A DNA stretch of 64,000 nt, from contig OU342804.1 of the NCBI GenBank assembly GCA_910591455.2, positions 20,982,484 to 21,046,483 on the forward strand. Direction: 5' to 3'. This document shows positions 46,933-59,945 of this stretch, piece by piece. Position numbers and translations under genes: made by a program. Source of the DNA: Pholis gunnellus. Its lineage: Eukaryota > Chordata > Actinopteri > Perciformes > Pholidae. Position 1 is the stretch's first letter, and every line of letters begins with the position of its first letter. Under the pieces are notes generated by a model. That model saw nothing but the letters and a program-made list of their open reading frames with translations. It did not search any database and was not told the origin of the DNA.

Positions 46933-47134
46933 ATTGATCCCAGCAGCTGGAGCGGCAGCGAGAGCCCTGCCGAGGACATGGAGAGGATGAGCGACTCGGC
47001 AGACAAGCCCATGGACAGTGATGCTGAGGGGGTGTGGAGCCCTGATATTGAACAGAGCTTCCAGGAGGCCCTGGCCATCTATCCTCCTTGTGGACGCAGG
47101 AAGATCATCCTCTCTGACGAGGGAAAGATGTATG
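46933..47134 (+). CDS. tead1: TEAD1 transcription factor, first coding exon (non-AUG start)
   Basis: Role: TEAD proteins bind GGAATG/M-CAT sites through the TEA domain and recruit YAP/TAZ in the Hippo pathway. Seen: 67 codons plus one base, starting at ATT (46933) with IDPSSWSGSESPAED, continuing through DAEGVWSPDIEQSFQEALAI and ending SDEGKMYG at a GTGAGT donor (47135). This is the N-terminus and first helix of the TEA domain, near-identical to human TEAD1 as I recall it. Start: human TEAD1 is annotated as initiating at an ATT Ile codon, and the same codon is kept here. In this frame a stop (TAG) lies at 46891-46893; no ATG exists between it and Met16 at 46978. Candidate acceptors upstream end at 46881, 46893, 46903 or 46910. 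The remaining TEA-domain and YAP-binding exons lie beyond the window. Confidence 0.93.
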
Positions 47135-47214
47135 GTGAGTACGGATGACTGTATGCGTGAGTTTGAACTCCAGTGTTATCTGTGTAGCTGCATGATATTC
47201 GTATAGGTGTGAAG

Positions 47215-47595
47215 CTCAAATAAATAATTTCACATTTTGGGGAATACATTTCTTTAGGAGAGCTAGATGAGAATATCAATACCACTCATGTCACAGCCTG
47301 CAGCTGGTTAGCTTAGCTTAGCTTAAAGACTGGAAACGGGGGAGAACAGCTAGCCTGGCTTTGTCCGAAGGTAACGAAATCTGTCTATCAGCACCTTTTA
47401 AAGCTCACTGGTTAATATGTTGTACCTTGTTGGTTTAATCTATACAAAGTAATTATGCATATAAACGACCAGTTGTGGTTTTATTGGTGTTTTTTTTTTT
47501 TGATGGCTGTAGTTTCATATTTAGAGACATGAGAGTGGTATCAATCTTCTCATTTAAATCACAGCAAAAAAGGGAATATGCATACTATTCCTTTG
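47215..47595 (+). repeat. Dispersed repeat family A, copy 2
   Basis: It begins about 80 bases after the tead1 coding exon. It contains AGCTAGATGAGAATATCAAT, GTTAGCTTAGCTTAGCTTAA and AACAGCTAGCCTGGC, and ends CTATTCCTTTG, the inverse of the left end of copy 1. This suggests a DNA-type non-autonomous element. Confidence 0.7.
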
Positions 47596-50500
47596 AAAAA
47601 AAAAAACACATCAATACATGGCTGTGCCCAGTAATGTAATATTATGAAACTGTCAAATGTATCTTTGATGGTGACCATACAGCCACTATTCTGGTCCACA
47701 GAAGTGCAAGTTTATAAGTAAAGCAGCATGAACTATTAGTCAGTAGCAGATGGTACTGTGGCTTCCACCAGCTGTGCCCCCTCTCCTCCCGCCATTTCCC
47801 CCATTCCTGGCTGGGTGATGTCATGGAAAGAGGGAATATTTTCTCTCTGTGGTGTTGGACCGTCTCACAGCCAGTCAGTCAGTGTCAAGTGAAAGCATAA
47901 AGCCCCTCTGAGCATTCGCTTGCAGCTGTCATGTGACCCGCTCCGGCCAAACAAAATGTAAATTCTAGGAGTTGCAGTGAAACCCCTCAGCTGCCACTAC
48001 AAAGATGTGGGCTCAGACAACAGGACCCTCCCCACTGTTTCTTCCTCCAATTCCCTCGTCCCCACACACAGTGAAGCTGCCAGAGAAGCTGTCCCTCTGC
48101 TGTGGATTAAAGCATGTCCGTTTGTTTTCTAGGTATAAATGAGCAGTGCTTAGTGCAGTCCTCGCTGTTACTCAACGTACATCCTCAATATGATGCCAAT
48201 GATCTGCTTTCTGGTGGACTGGGACATTCAAAATGTTAAATATTCTCCTAAATATATTCTTTTTGACAAGTTATGGAGCAAGTAGAAACTTGGCGTGACT
48301 CATGCTTTATGTTGATTTACATTTACTGCATCAAATACCAAAATGACCTTAAATGTAGGTTGTAGGTGCTTCTCTTTAAAATCCTACAATCAAATTAAAT
48401 ATATAACCCAATAAGAAATATTGTAACTGGTATTGATTAAACTGAGGCAGAAGACATCCTGCTTAAATTTACCTCATGAAATCACTTATAGACAAAAAGA
48501 TACAATTCACAAACTGAAACGTTCAGGTTTTCTTTGTCTGAACAAAGATTGTTGCTGATTCAAAACTGTAAAGATATATATTTTTTTGTGATGTTGAATC
48601 TGCTTTAAAATCCTGCTGAAGAGACAAATGTAGTGTTGAATAGAATTTGGTCCTGCCAGATGTGCTCAGTATCTGGTTACACATTGTCTCACCAGTAGCA
48701 GAATCACAGGGCCGTCATTCCTTTTATTAGCGAGTCCGAACTGTTAGACACAAGAGTAAAGTGATTTTCTTCAAGTTTGCAAACTGAAAAGAGACAGTGA
48801 GGGAAACCAAATGCATGGTTTTATGTTGCGAAATGATGACAATACGGCTGTTTTTTTTTAATAAAGCCAGAATTATGGATGAAGTGCTCCTTCTTAGCAT
48901 ATCAGAGTTTGTTGTGCCTTTGTTACAGAAGACAGATTGATATCGGTCTGAAGTAAAGGGGCTTTTTCTGTTGTTCAACCCTGCAACTGTTGCTGCTCAG
49001 TGTCAATCCCATCATGCCTGAAGTGGGAGAATCTATAAAAGCTAGGAAGGCATTAGGGTGTCACGGGTCTTTTCTTGAAAAATAAAAATAACGGTGACTT
49101 TTTTTCTTTCTTTCTTATGTTTCTTATTCGAGCACAGTATAACATTAGAGCAGGAACATCCAATATGTTTTCGATGGTGTTAGCCATCTTAAAATGGTGA
49201 CATTTAGAGGCATAAGGACAGTCCATGCTGGGGGTGGATTGCTACATTCACCCTGAAGTTTTGTAAACGATAAGGCCTTAGCTGTAGGGAGAGTTAAAAA
49301 TGAACCCAGTGTTGGTAATCTTTTGAGGAATGCTGGGAATGTGACTCCATTCATCTTATTCCTCCCACATATTTACAGTATTCTTTTGTGAGCAGTTCTT
49401 ACAAAATGCCTAATGGTGCTTTTGAGTCGCATGTCAATTTCCTCATTCATCTTAATCTCAAAATAAACAGGCATTTGCACCATTTCTTTTTGTTTAAACA
49501 TAAAATATACTCCATGTACGGAGAGTCTTTCCCACTGTCACTTTAGCATGTAATTGATCAAATGTGTGTAAATATTGTAAAAGTAAAAATCAGTATTCAG
49601 TATTTTTAAATAAATGTTGCTGTGTAAGCCATTTATGATATAGGATACAAATGATTGCATTTTAATGCTCAGTCTCAGTATTTTGCTTCATCTGAGCCAC
49701 CACATCTGACAGGTAAGCCAATACACATCTCACACCTATCCTGTTCACTTTGGGGTGCCGGAGTACAAGATGAATTGTTGTAAGAAATAAAACATGTAAG
49801 CAGTCAAATGTATAAAGGAAGCTTTACTATTGAGAGAGCTCAACTGGAAAAATATGAATTAAAATCCAAACCCTGGCTGGATGCCGATATGAAAGCAAAC
49901 AGGATTTGTTGATCACATGAATGTGTGTTCTTTGTAGGAGTCTTCCGATTTACATTTGTGCGTTGCTCCTTACCAACAGTGCACTTCTTTGGATTGCCAT
50001 CAGAGATGATAAGTAACCAATGAAGTGGTCCTCCGTGCTGCTACACGGGATTTATTTTTTATATACATCCAGTGATTTGTCTTTTAAGAAAGGAAGGGTT
50101 CAGCTAATCACGGTGAGGCTGATATGGGGCTGTAATCCAGGTCCATAGGGTTTAAAACAGCCGCAGACCGACGCCACACAAAACCTCTCATGGCATCTGA
50201 GATGAAAGTTGGCTGCAAGGAGACTGGTATTTTGTATTTGAGAGACCCTGGGGACGGCATAGTGTTCCATACACATAGCTCATCACAAGAGGATCTGCCC
50301 TGAGTGCCCTTAAGCCCTTTGTTATCCTGGGGTAGAGTGCAGTTAATTAGCAACAGTCTCTATAGCAACTGTGTTGCCGTACAAAACAATTTCTAATTTC
50401 TGCTTCTTAGCTTATTGTGGTGTTTACCTGAAGTGTTTCGGATGTGCTTAGACCAGCGTTGGCTGGCGCTGTGCCAATTCTCTGAGGCTAATTGTGACTG

Positions 50501-53500
50501 CAATGGAAGACACCACATCTGCATAGGCCGCATCATCTTGCCCCGGCCCCAGATTTGACTTTGGAGAATATTTTTTAAAAAGTAAAGGGAAATAGTGGGC
50601 CCTGGCCCCTAGCCAAAGGCCTAAGACTCTGCACTTGCATAATACACCTGCTGTGCTAGGCTGCATTCATTTATCCCAGAAATAGAGTTGATAAACGAAA
50701 CAACACGCTTCACTCAGATTGTATGTTTATTCATTGAGTTATATATTTGCACTTGCCCCGCAAGCTAAATGACACTGGTGAATTTTTTTCAGTTACTGTT
50801 GGATACTGTTTCCCCATCTCCTGACAAATAAATATGTAAATACATACTCTTCTTGTAGGCTATACCATGTGGTGTTTTTTTGTTTTGTTTTTGCTGCTGA
50901 AGAGGCACGTCCACCAATTGTATTCGATGCTACAAGTTGAGTTTTCAAACACTTTCATTTTCATGGGAATTTTAGGCTACTTTTGCTCGTGTCATTATAT
51001 CAGGTGTACATCTGGTTCTGATCAACAGTAGCAGCAGTCAGACCATTAAATGCAAATTTAGCTTTACAATAAGGAATGCCGTCACCAAATACGTGAGATA
51101 GCCCTACATGTTGTAATATTCACCTCCTCAATGGACTGCTGGACACTATGAGTCTGTCTGCACGTGTCTTTTAATGTAAAGCTTTTCCTATTACCACTCT
51201 GCTGTTTGCTCTGCCATCTCGTCAGTGATCCAGCCCAGACCCCTCCTGTGGGAACTAAGTGGCACTTGGTTTGCAGAGATGCCAAGGATGAGTTAGATAT
51301 AATGAGCAGACCTGGCTTGCCCCCGATGGCCCAGCACGGTGCTCCTCTGGGGCTCGTCTCACCGGGCCGAGCATGCTCTGAGACAGAGCGAGCGGACCTG
51401 ATCCTCCCCGCTGGGCGGATAATGAGGAATTCTGGGATCAGCTCAGGCTCTCCGAGTCACCTACATTCACGCAGAATGGAGTGTGAGGAACTTCATTGCA
51501 GGAGAGGCATCACACACCTCCAGAATAATCCCTCATTTGTTCCCCTGCCATTGTCTGTGTAAGACTACCGTGTTTTCACACACAAGGTAGTGAAAAAAGT
51601 CCAATTATTTGATGTCCCTCCTCAAAAGGAGTAACTGCCGAAAGTGTAACTAGTGTTGATGCAGGTATGGTGAGGGAGGGAAGAAGTCGTTTTGAATTAG
51701 GAGTTTAGGGTCGGGTTGTGACAAACTGGTTATATATTCATCGTGGGTCGCAATGGAGATGTCTTTCAACCTGACTCAGTGGCAGGGATAGAACATGCAA
51801 ATGTTGTTGTTAATAAGAAAAGAGAGAGAGAGACGAAGAACTACAGACAAGATACCGTGAGCGTACTTGGCTACCACGGCGCTACCAGAAATTACATTTT
51901 GTCCGGTCTGATTTGTATGTAATTCTGCCAACCAGCAGTGATGTGTATGGAAACTACTGTCGCAGACCTCTAGAGATGACCGGTGACAGAGGTCTCATAT
52001 GAATGGTTCACATCATTGTAAAGCTACACAAAGTGTGCATGCGGCTAAAAACGACAACCGTGTAGTGTACCGAGGAGCTGCACATTTGGTTTAGCAGCAA
52101 ATCATTTTTCGGGAAAAGAATCGTCTGCAGGCTTGTATATCAGCTGCTATAATAAAACAAAACAACAAAGAAACAATCGGTATCGGCCATGGATCGACCA
52201 AAATGACTCATCGCCGGTTGTTTTATAGTTCTCGTCAGAAAAAATGTAATCGAGGTATCTCCACAGCGGACATGTGTAATTCAAATATTGTATGTTCTCT
52301 TTTCTCTTGAAGCAAGCCATTTGCTCACAGTCCTTCCACACCTGTTGTTTTGCACTGCAAATGCAAATGGGTCTAAATGCCCAGTGGACGCTAGTCAGGA
52401 TATTTGGACAACAGCCGATGGAAACATCAGGGAAATAGATGATTTGAGTCCTAGTTGATTTCACCGTGCTTGTTTTGTTTGATTGCTACATATCTTTAGC
52501 TTATGGCCCATGTGTGTTTCTGTGGCTCTGAGAACTTGCAATTAATGAGACTCAGAATGGATCTACATTTAGAAGCTATCCTGTTGCTCAGAAGCAGGAT
52601 TGATTTTGAAGTGCGCATTACTTGATGGCAGTCAGTACATGGGGAGCAGATTTCCTCTCTAACTCTTGTCTGTGTTGTGGTGACCAAGCATAACATGTTG
52701 TGGCTTGTGATGGCTCCTTCCCACAGCTTCGGCTGCTTACTGTGAACAGTGGTGGGGGGGTTCAAGGTGTAAGCAGTGCTGATTCTTACCAGACTGTGAG
52801 AAGATGTCAAAGGATTTGATTGTGGAAAAAAGACTACTTTCTGAGGCAGAGATTCTGTGTTGTGCTTTGCATAGTGTACCTGTATTAGCTTATCTTAAGT
52901 GGCACATTTATAAGTGTACAGTTGACACAGCACCTCAGATCATCCTTAAAATGTTGCTGAATGCAAATGTTTTGCCTAAATTAACATTGTTGAACATGTT
53001 TTCATATAATAGAAATGTAGTCCCAGTGTGTGCGTGTGAAAGAAAGCCAGACAAAATGATCAGGGAGTCTGTGTTTGTGATTTTCTGACCGTCTGTGTGG
53101 AAGTGTTTGCACTGAATGGTTGGATAGCAGGCCGTGGCTCTCTGCCTGCCTGAATCAGGCGTACACGGGGTGTGTCCCTGCTCTGAGGTCTGTGTGAGGC
53201 CCTCTGAGTCAGGCTTCTGGTTTCAGGTTGCACATTCCCAATTGGCTGCTTTTGTTTGGCTAAAACACAGTGAGACTCCGGGCTTCTTAAAGATGCAGTG
53301 TCACTTTCGTGCTCTCTTAGAGAAATCATCTGTTTCGTGCTGATTACATCATATTTCATTGATGAAACACTTTTATTCTGATGAGATCATCTCACACTGA
53401 TGGGACCATTTTGTGTAATCAACATATGAATGGAATCTGAATGCCAGTGTTATTCTCTCATCCAGAGCATAGGGACTACACTCCACCGCTAACAGAGACA

Positions 53501-55728
53501 GTCATCTCTTTCTCTGCTATTTGTGGAAGAGAGAAAGGTCTCTCAACACTGAACAGCATCCCTGGGAACAAAGGAAGTCTGTAACCATAGCCATAAAATG
53601 ATCATACTCAATGCTGTGTTATGGTCTGACCCCATTATAATATATGACCAATCATACTATTATCCTTGTAATGTATTAGTAAGTTCATGTTTATTACATT
53701 GTGACTATTTTCATGAACTATTTGGGGCCTCTCTCCAAACTTGAATTCAATTACTACTTTCAGTCCAGACTGCCTCAGCTTGTGCTCATGATTACAAAAG
53801 AACGCGAGACAGAGGAGCCCATCATGACCACAAAGTTTGACTTTTCATTTACCCATATTGGTCACAGCCAACATGTCTTCCTTTGTGCTCAGATGCTGAA
53901 TTGATCCTGAGAGATTGAAAATATTGATTGGACTCAGTGTCTTACTTTGTTGTGGAGGAGGGGGGCAGTGCACCTTCCTGACTGTTAGCGCCATGTTCAC
54001 ACATTGGGACTCGCCACACAGCCAGTTCCTCGGGAGACTCATAATTACAGCCGTCCTTTCAGATTAGTCCAGCAGCCTGTCCAACTGTGGCTTCACTCCC
54101 ATGTCATTTATTTCATCCCTTTCCCTCTCCTGAGAGGCACACCTCAACACAATGGCCGGGCCAGCCTCTACAATAATGTATGTGATGATAAACACAGCGG
54201 TTCCTAATTGATAGAGTGATTCAGACAAGGGCTGCCTGTGCAAATTGGTCCCCTGTGAGTATATTGCAAAGAGTTGGGACTAGTGGGTTTTCAGCTCTGG
54301 CCTCGTTTGAGAGGCGTAGAGCTGGGAGTGAGGAAATAGAACGGGCTGGACCTGCTGAGTGATAAAGAGGCTGTCGTTGCCTCCTCAGCCCCGTATGAAT
54401 ACAGGCTCGGTTCAGCAGAGGTTGGCTGCTGTAATCCTCTCGGTGTCTCCAGGAAGGCTCAGGTTAGTGACCTGCTGCTTTGTGATGTCTTGTAAGATTT
54501 TGAGAGAACACCTCACCTTTAATCCCCCACTGTTCAACTAACACATTAGCTCAACCGCTCCTGACCCAGCCCATGCAATAAAGCCTTTTATCCAGCTCAA
54601 TAAGGTCATTTGAAGTTAAGTATTGATTTCTTTTGGTGTCCAGAGAAAAAATGGATTTTTAAAGAGCTGTTAATTACAGTTGCACACTGCATTATGGAGA
54701 GAACTTAAATGTGCCGTTGCTGGAACCTGAGTGATACTTATGAAGACCGTAACGCTCCTCATATTAATTAATGAAACAAACATTAATATACCCGTCACGT
54801 TTTTCAAATCGTTTTAGGTTTGACTTTTTTGTCATCTTGTTGTGCCATCTTCTTCTGCACTGGTTTAATAGCACCCAATGAGAGAATTAGCACAACCAAC
54901 TGTTTATCTTAATTCACCTAACTCCTAATATTAGCATAAGAGTAGTGGATGGAAATGACGCATGGATTTACTTTTTCTTTTGTTGATTTATTGAAAAGTT
55001 GTTTAACATTTTGAGATAAATTTGGGTGGAAACTTGGTCAGTGAAACAAAATGACTTGAATAAATTAGCAGATTTGTGCTCTGTAGTACTGTTTTATATT
55101 GAAATATGGATATAAGCTGATGACATAAGCTCTTTGTTCACCAGAAAGATGTTTTATTAGACCAAAAGACCCTTCTGTGCAAATAAAAGCACATATGACA
55201 AAGAATAATAACCAAAGGCAGTCCTTCCGTGGTCATAAAATAGCGACAGGTTTTAAATTCAGTGTCTGGAAAGGGTATTGTTAAAGGTACAACATAGATA
55301 CACACACAATACAGAAAACCCCACTCGCCGTCTTGCCTCTATTGGGCTTCAGTTCAGAAATTCTGAGGCTTGGAAATATACTCCTCTTAATTGTAGGCTT
55401 TCTTGTTTTTATGTCCCTGCTTTTCTTGTCTAAATGAGGACTGAATAGACTTGTTTCCTGTGGATATGGGTGGAACACCCATGTACATGTGAGGCTACAA
55501 CTGAAAGAGCCTGTGAGAATTTGACGACATTAAAACCACTGCTACATGTAAATTAGAGAATGTTAAAAGATTACCATCATAATCACCATCTACTGAATCA
55601 AAAAAGTGTGAAATATACTACAACAATGAAACGTTTCATCATGTGTACTGTGTACATAAATGCAGAGCTAGTTCAATAAGAAGATACATGGCTTCAACTT
55701 TTCCGTTTTAGCCCGCAGGCATTAGGAT

Positions 55729-55729
<1 letters not shown>

Positions 55730-55786
<57 letters not shown>
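55730..55786 (+). repeat. (TG)n microsatellite
   Basis: About 28 uninterrupted TG units in the tead1 intron. Confidence 0.95.
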
Positions 55787-55788
<2 letters not shown>

Positions 55789-56553
55789 GAAGGAAGAGGG
55801 ATTTCTAATGTGTCTCAAAGAATAGGCTTAGCGTTTGTGATCATCGTGGCGTCACGGCTGGCCTTGAAGTCTTTCTTATGGACCCACTCTTCCTGTGCAA
55901 GGGTTTAACAATACGAGAAGTTAAAGCTCCCGTAACAAGCAGCTGGCGGACTGGAGTCAGATTATATGATCAGTCGACATTATCCTCATACTTCCTCAAG
56001 AGAGTTCACTGCTAAAGAGGCCTGAGTGCCCGGTCGCTCTGACCTGCATTACTACCAAACGGAGAGAAAATACTTGAAAAACACTCATATTTTAGGAAAC
56101 ACCTGCAGGCTCTGGTCAGCTGCAGAGCTTTTAGTTGTAACTGTTTAGGCTTACATAACTGACATGTTGTGTTCTTATCACAACAGTTATGCATGATTCA
56201 TTCCTGTGAAATTATTGCTCACACAGGAACCTAGTTGCCAGCCTAGCCTTTGGCCTCTCATCCGGGGCTAACGTGATGCTTAACTGATAGCATAGAGTTT
56301 TCCCTCCAAAAAAGGGCATTGTCAATTTTCTTTCAAGCCACAGGTTCTCCTCTACTTGGCAAGCGGTGGTTTCTCATTGATATTGCCAGTAAAAGGCTTC
56401 CTGCCCCTGCCTGCTATTCCCAAAATTTGGGAGTATGCCTTCATATTGTTGGTTTAGTCTATTGTGATGCTAATGTCTGCTAGAGACCCTTGAGTCATCT
56501 ATCACGGATGACAGGAAAGCTGGGGCCATTGTGTTGGCCCACCACACACATGG

Positions 56554-56575
56554 AAACACACACACACACGCACAC

Positions 56576-56613
<38 letters not shown>

Positions 56614-56634
56614 TCACAGAGAGAGAGAGAGAGA
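56554..56634 (+). repeat. (CA)n-(GA)n compound microsatellite
   Basis: Interrupted CA repeats are followed by ACTCACTCACAGAGAGAGAG. Confidence 0.95.
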
Positions 56635-56789
56635 GTGAGAAACAAACAGATACTGAGTTTTGGTCTACATAACTTTAAAGAGGAAGAAACTAAGTAGAAA
56701 GGTCAGTACCAACAGACTAAATCAAATGTTTATTAAAAATGAACAAATTATCTTGCCGTTTTTTACGAACTGTTTGAAATGATTTGATA

Positions 56790-57010
56790 AGGCTGCAACT
56801 AACTATTGATTCATTTGTTGATCATTTATTTGATATACTGATTTTTAGTTTATGAATAATTGTGAAAAATAGAGCTCAAGGTTACGTCTTGATGATATAA
56901 AAGTGAATATGTCTACAAAAGCTCATGTCTGACAGACTTGAACCAGAAAATATTTGGAATTTTTCCATTAGTCTTTTTCTGATTAATCTGATGGTTTCAG
57001 CAGTATATTG
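56790..57010 (+). repeat. Dispersed repeat family D, copy 1
   Basis: It starts AAGGCTGCAACTAACTATTG, continues with a TTAATCG-like AT-rich part and ends CTGATTAATCTGATGGTTTC. It is a diverged member of a palindromic AT-rich family also at 57072 and, inverted, at 62820. Confidence 0.6.
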
Positions 57011-57071
57011 GATATTCGTTGCTCACATTAGAAATGAGTATTGTTCAGGATATAGCGACGTATAGTAGGAC

Positions 57072-58016
57072 AGGGCTGCAGCTACTGATTATTTTCATAA
57101 TTTCAATCATTTACTTTGATTAATCGCTTCGTCTAAAAAAAATGTCTGTATAATCACGAAGGCCCAAGTTGATGTCATCAACTGTATTGTAGCTAGTTTT
57201 GATTATAAAATGAAGAATTTCATGAGGGGTTTATGATAGCTCTGCCTTTACAGTCTGGGCAGCGTCATACTCTGTTCTGTGAGGCTGCCCTCTCAGGCCC
57301 TGCAGAGAGAGAGACAGCCGAGCGGTGGAAGCCACACACATGTAGGCAATCTGCCGACTGATTCTCGGCCAGGCCCAGCGCCGTCTCATGGCAGAGTGCT
57401 GGGCCAGATGTGACTGTGGTTGTGCCTGCATTAGAAAGAAGTGCTGTTACAGGAAATGGATGCTTTTAAAACGAAGAAAAGAAAAAAAGAAACTGGAGCA
57501 GAGCAGTAAAGTATTGTTCTTGCCGCTCAAAGGACGAAACCAAGCCAGTTAAATTGTTTAATATGCCATTACTTAAATTAGCCCCAGGGTTTATGTTGCA
57601 CAGGTGCATAAAGGCTCTGCTAGTGAATTCAATGACATGCCTTTGTGTTTCATTCAATGCTGCTTTACTAATTTAGGCATGAAAAAACAAGCCATGTAAA
57701 ATTCATCTGTGGTATGGATTTGCCTGTTGATTCACTTTTATTTTATTCTGTATTGATTTTGTAAAACCTGTTTTAATGCAGATAAAAAGGTGGATTCATT
57801 TTTGTTTATTCTGTATCTAATGGCTCTAAGATAAACTTTATAATCTTTATCATTACTTTTAGCAAATTTAAGATGTCTAAAAGCCAAGAGACATTTCAGA
57901 AGCTTTTTCTTAAACAGCAAATAGCCTGAACTGAAATTATTAATTTATCAGTCAATAGACTATTTTGATAATCATTTTTAGTAATTTGCACAAATATTCA
58001 CTGGATCCAGCTGTAA
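57072..58016 (+). repeat. Dispersed repeat family D, copy 2, split by inserted sequence
   Basis: The left half is at 57072-57185 (AGGGCTGCAGCTACTGATTA, TTTGATTAATCGCTTCG). What looks like the right half is at about 57890-58016 (TTATCAGTCAATAGACTATT, then CCAGCTGTAA). About 700 bases of unrelated sequence separate them. Confidence 0.45.
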
Positions 58017-59023
58017 ATAACTAGTCTATTTTCTTTGTTGTATATACTGAACATCGCTTTGCTGTTGGTCTAATATACGATGGTCAAATATAACAAGATG
58101 TTCAAATAGGCGATATCTAACTTTTCATAATTTTCTGTTAGTATATGAAAGAAAATTATTAACAGAGTAATCCCGGAAATATGAAGATGACAGTTGTTGG
58201 AACCCTAATGCTTTGTATTAGTATGTTTTATTGTCTGGTGGTGTGTTTTTACAACATATGTTGTTAAATCCCCTGAAGACCTGCCGTAAAGTATTTCTCC
58301 ATAACATGAAATATTAATGACCGAAGTTAAATTGAAAAGAAGACCCGTACCTTGGTATTATTATTATATCTTTTTAGAGTTTACCACTCAGAAACCTAAA
58401 ATGTTGCTGAATCCTGATTAGTGCACAGAAACACGTGATATCAGACAAAAACACAAACAGAATAATTTCATGTGAAACTAAAAATGTTTAATATTCTGGC
58501 AGAAAGTTGTGTGTTTATGTAGGACCACACTGCCAACAGTAAGGAGCTGATTGAAAACGCAGCAACAATAGATTTTGATAACCAAGCGTTCATCAGTTCA
58601 CCGTAAAGGTCACGATTTGGTGTCAGTCCCTCAGAACTGAAGAGCAAAGGCTTCATCCAGGTTGTATTTTATAGTGAATGTCAGTATACACAAGTTTATT
58701 CACTGGGAGAAGCCTCAACAAACCTGAATGCAATGTAAACCCAAAGTATGTTGTGTTTAGAGTAAATGGCGTGACTCTCAGTTTTCTATTATTGGAAAAA
58801 TCTCATTTTCTTGTACATTTCTGTTAAACTGCGAGGGTCGTCATATCCACAGGATGACGCAGGGAGATAATTAAATAATGTAACAAGAAGCCCTGTACTG
58901 GCTCAAATAGCTATTTCAAATGACTAATGCTTGAACATACAGTTCCAGACTTTGAGAGCATAAATGCATTTTACAAATACCTACACTGAATCACAACAGA
59001 TTGAAGGACAGCTTTCTCCCCAG

Positions 59024-59083
59024 AGCTGTAGCCTTTAATCAGCTGTAGCCTTTAATCAGCTGTAGCCTCAATCAGCTGTAGCC
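59024..59083 (+). repeat. Tandem repeat, about 18-bp unit
   Basis: The unit AGCTGTAGCCTTTAATC occurs three times and a shortened fourth time. It lies in the tead1 intron. Confidence 0.85.
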
Positions 59084-59799
59084 TGCAAATACTATTACCC
59101 ACTCCCCAGCCCCCATCGGCTGCTAAAGCCAAGTTCACACTAAAGTCGTCAGATCTCTGTACTGTTCACGCTACACAATGTGCAGTCTTGTAATCGGGAG
59201 TCGTGGTTTTCACACTACATGACTGACCAGCGTCAAGGGGTCACGCACTACAAGAACTTCTACAAGAAGTGACAGGGGCGTAGCGTAGTCATGCTTATTG
59301 ATGTTGTCGTCGGCTCACATGTTCACATGATAGCGTGTTTCCACATGTCTTTACTATTTACCCTACGTAGATCAGTCACTGTGCTATGTGTGATGTTTAT
59401 GCATGGAAACATCGAAGACCCAATGTGCAACAACAACGATTGCAATTGCAACACACACAGGTATGCTAACGGCAGGGTGACCCCTCCGTCAGGTTTCCCC
59501 TTAAACCCGTGCGCTCCCATTGGCTGTATCTCCCCGACAGACTCCCTGACAGATCCAGAAATTTAGCATGCTAGATATCAGGAAAGAGTCTGTGATGCAC
59601 CGGCAAGCCTCTGTTTGCGTTTTTGAACAGTTCACACATAGCGCTCAAGCGCAGATGTGTGAATAATGTCACAATAATAATAATGTACCCCAGCACTTAA
59701 TTATTCATCTAAGTCTCTGTGCAATAGCTTTTTAGTATTTATTATCTTCAATTAGGTGTTTTATCCTGCTTGTTTTCATCTCATTGTTTTTGTTTTATC

Positions 59800-59945
59800 T
59801 TGTTCTCTTGCTGCTGGTCACTGAAAGTCACCATGCTGAATTTTTTCGTTGTATGGTTTCAATGACAATAAGGTCCCAAAAAAGCCCTCTGAGGCAATTT
59901 TGTGATTTGTGATTTTGGGCTACACAAAATAAATTGAATTGAATC
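59800..59945 (+). mobile_element. Non-LTR retrotransposon 3' end fragments
   Basis: TTTCAATGACAATAAGGT, then GCCCTCTGAGGCAATTTTGT, GATTTTGGGCTACACAAA and a tail AATAAATTGAATTGAATC. Short ATTGA repeats at the 3' end are typical of some fish LINEs. No reverse-transcriptase frame is present nearby. Confidence 0.5.

Noticed and set aside
51164..51562. 132-codon frame in the tead1 intron
   Set aside because: It starts without good context, has no recognisable domain or flanking splice sites, and lies inside a long intron of a gene on the same strand.
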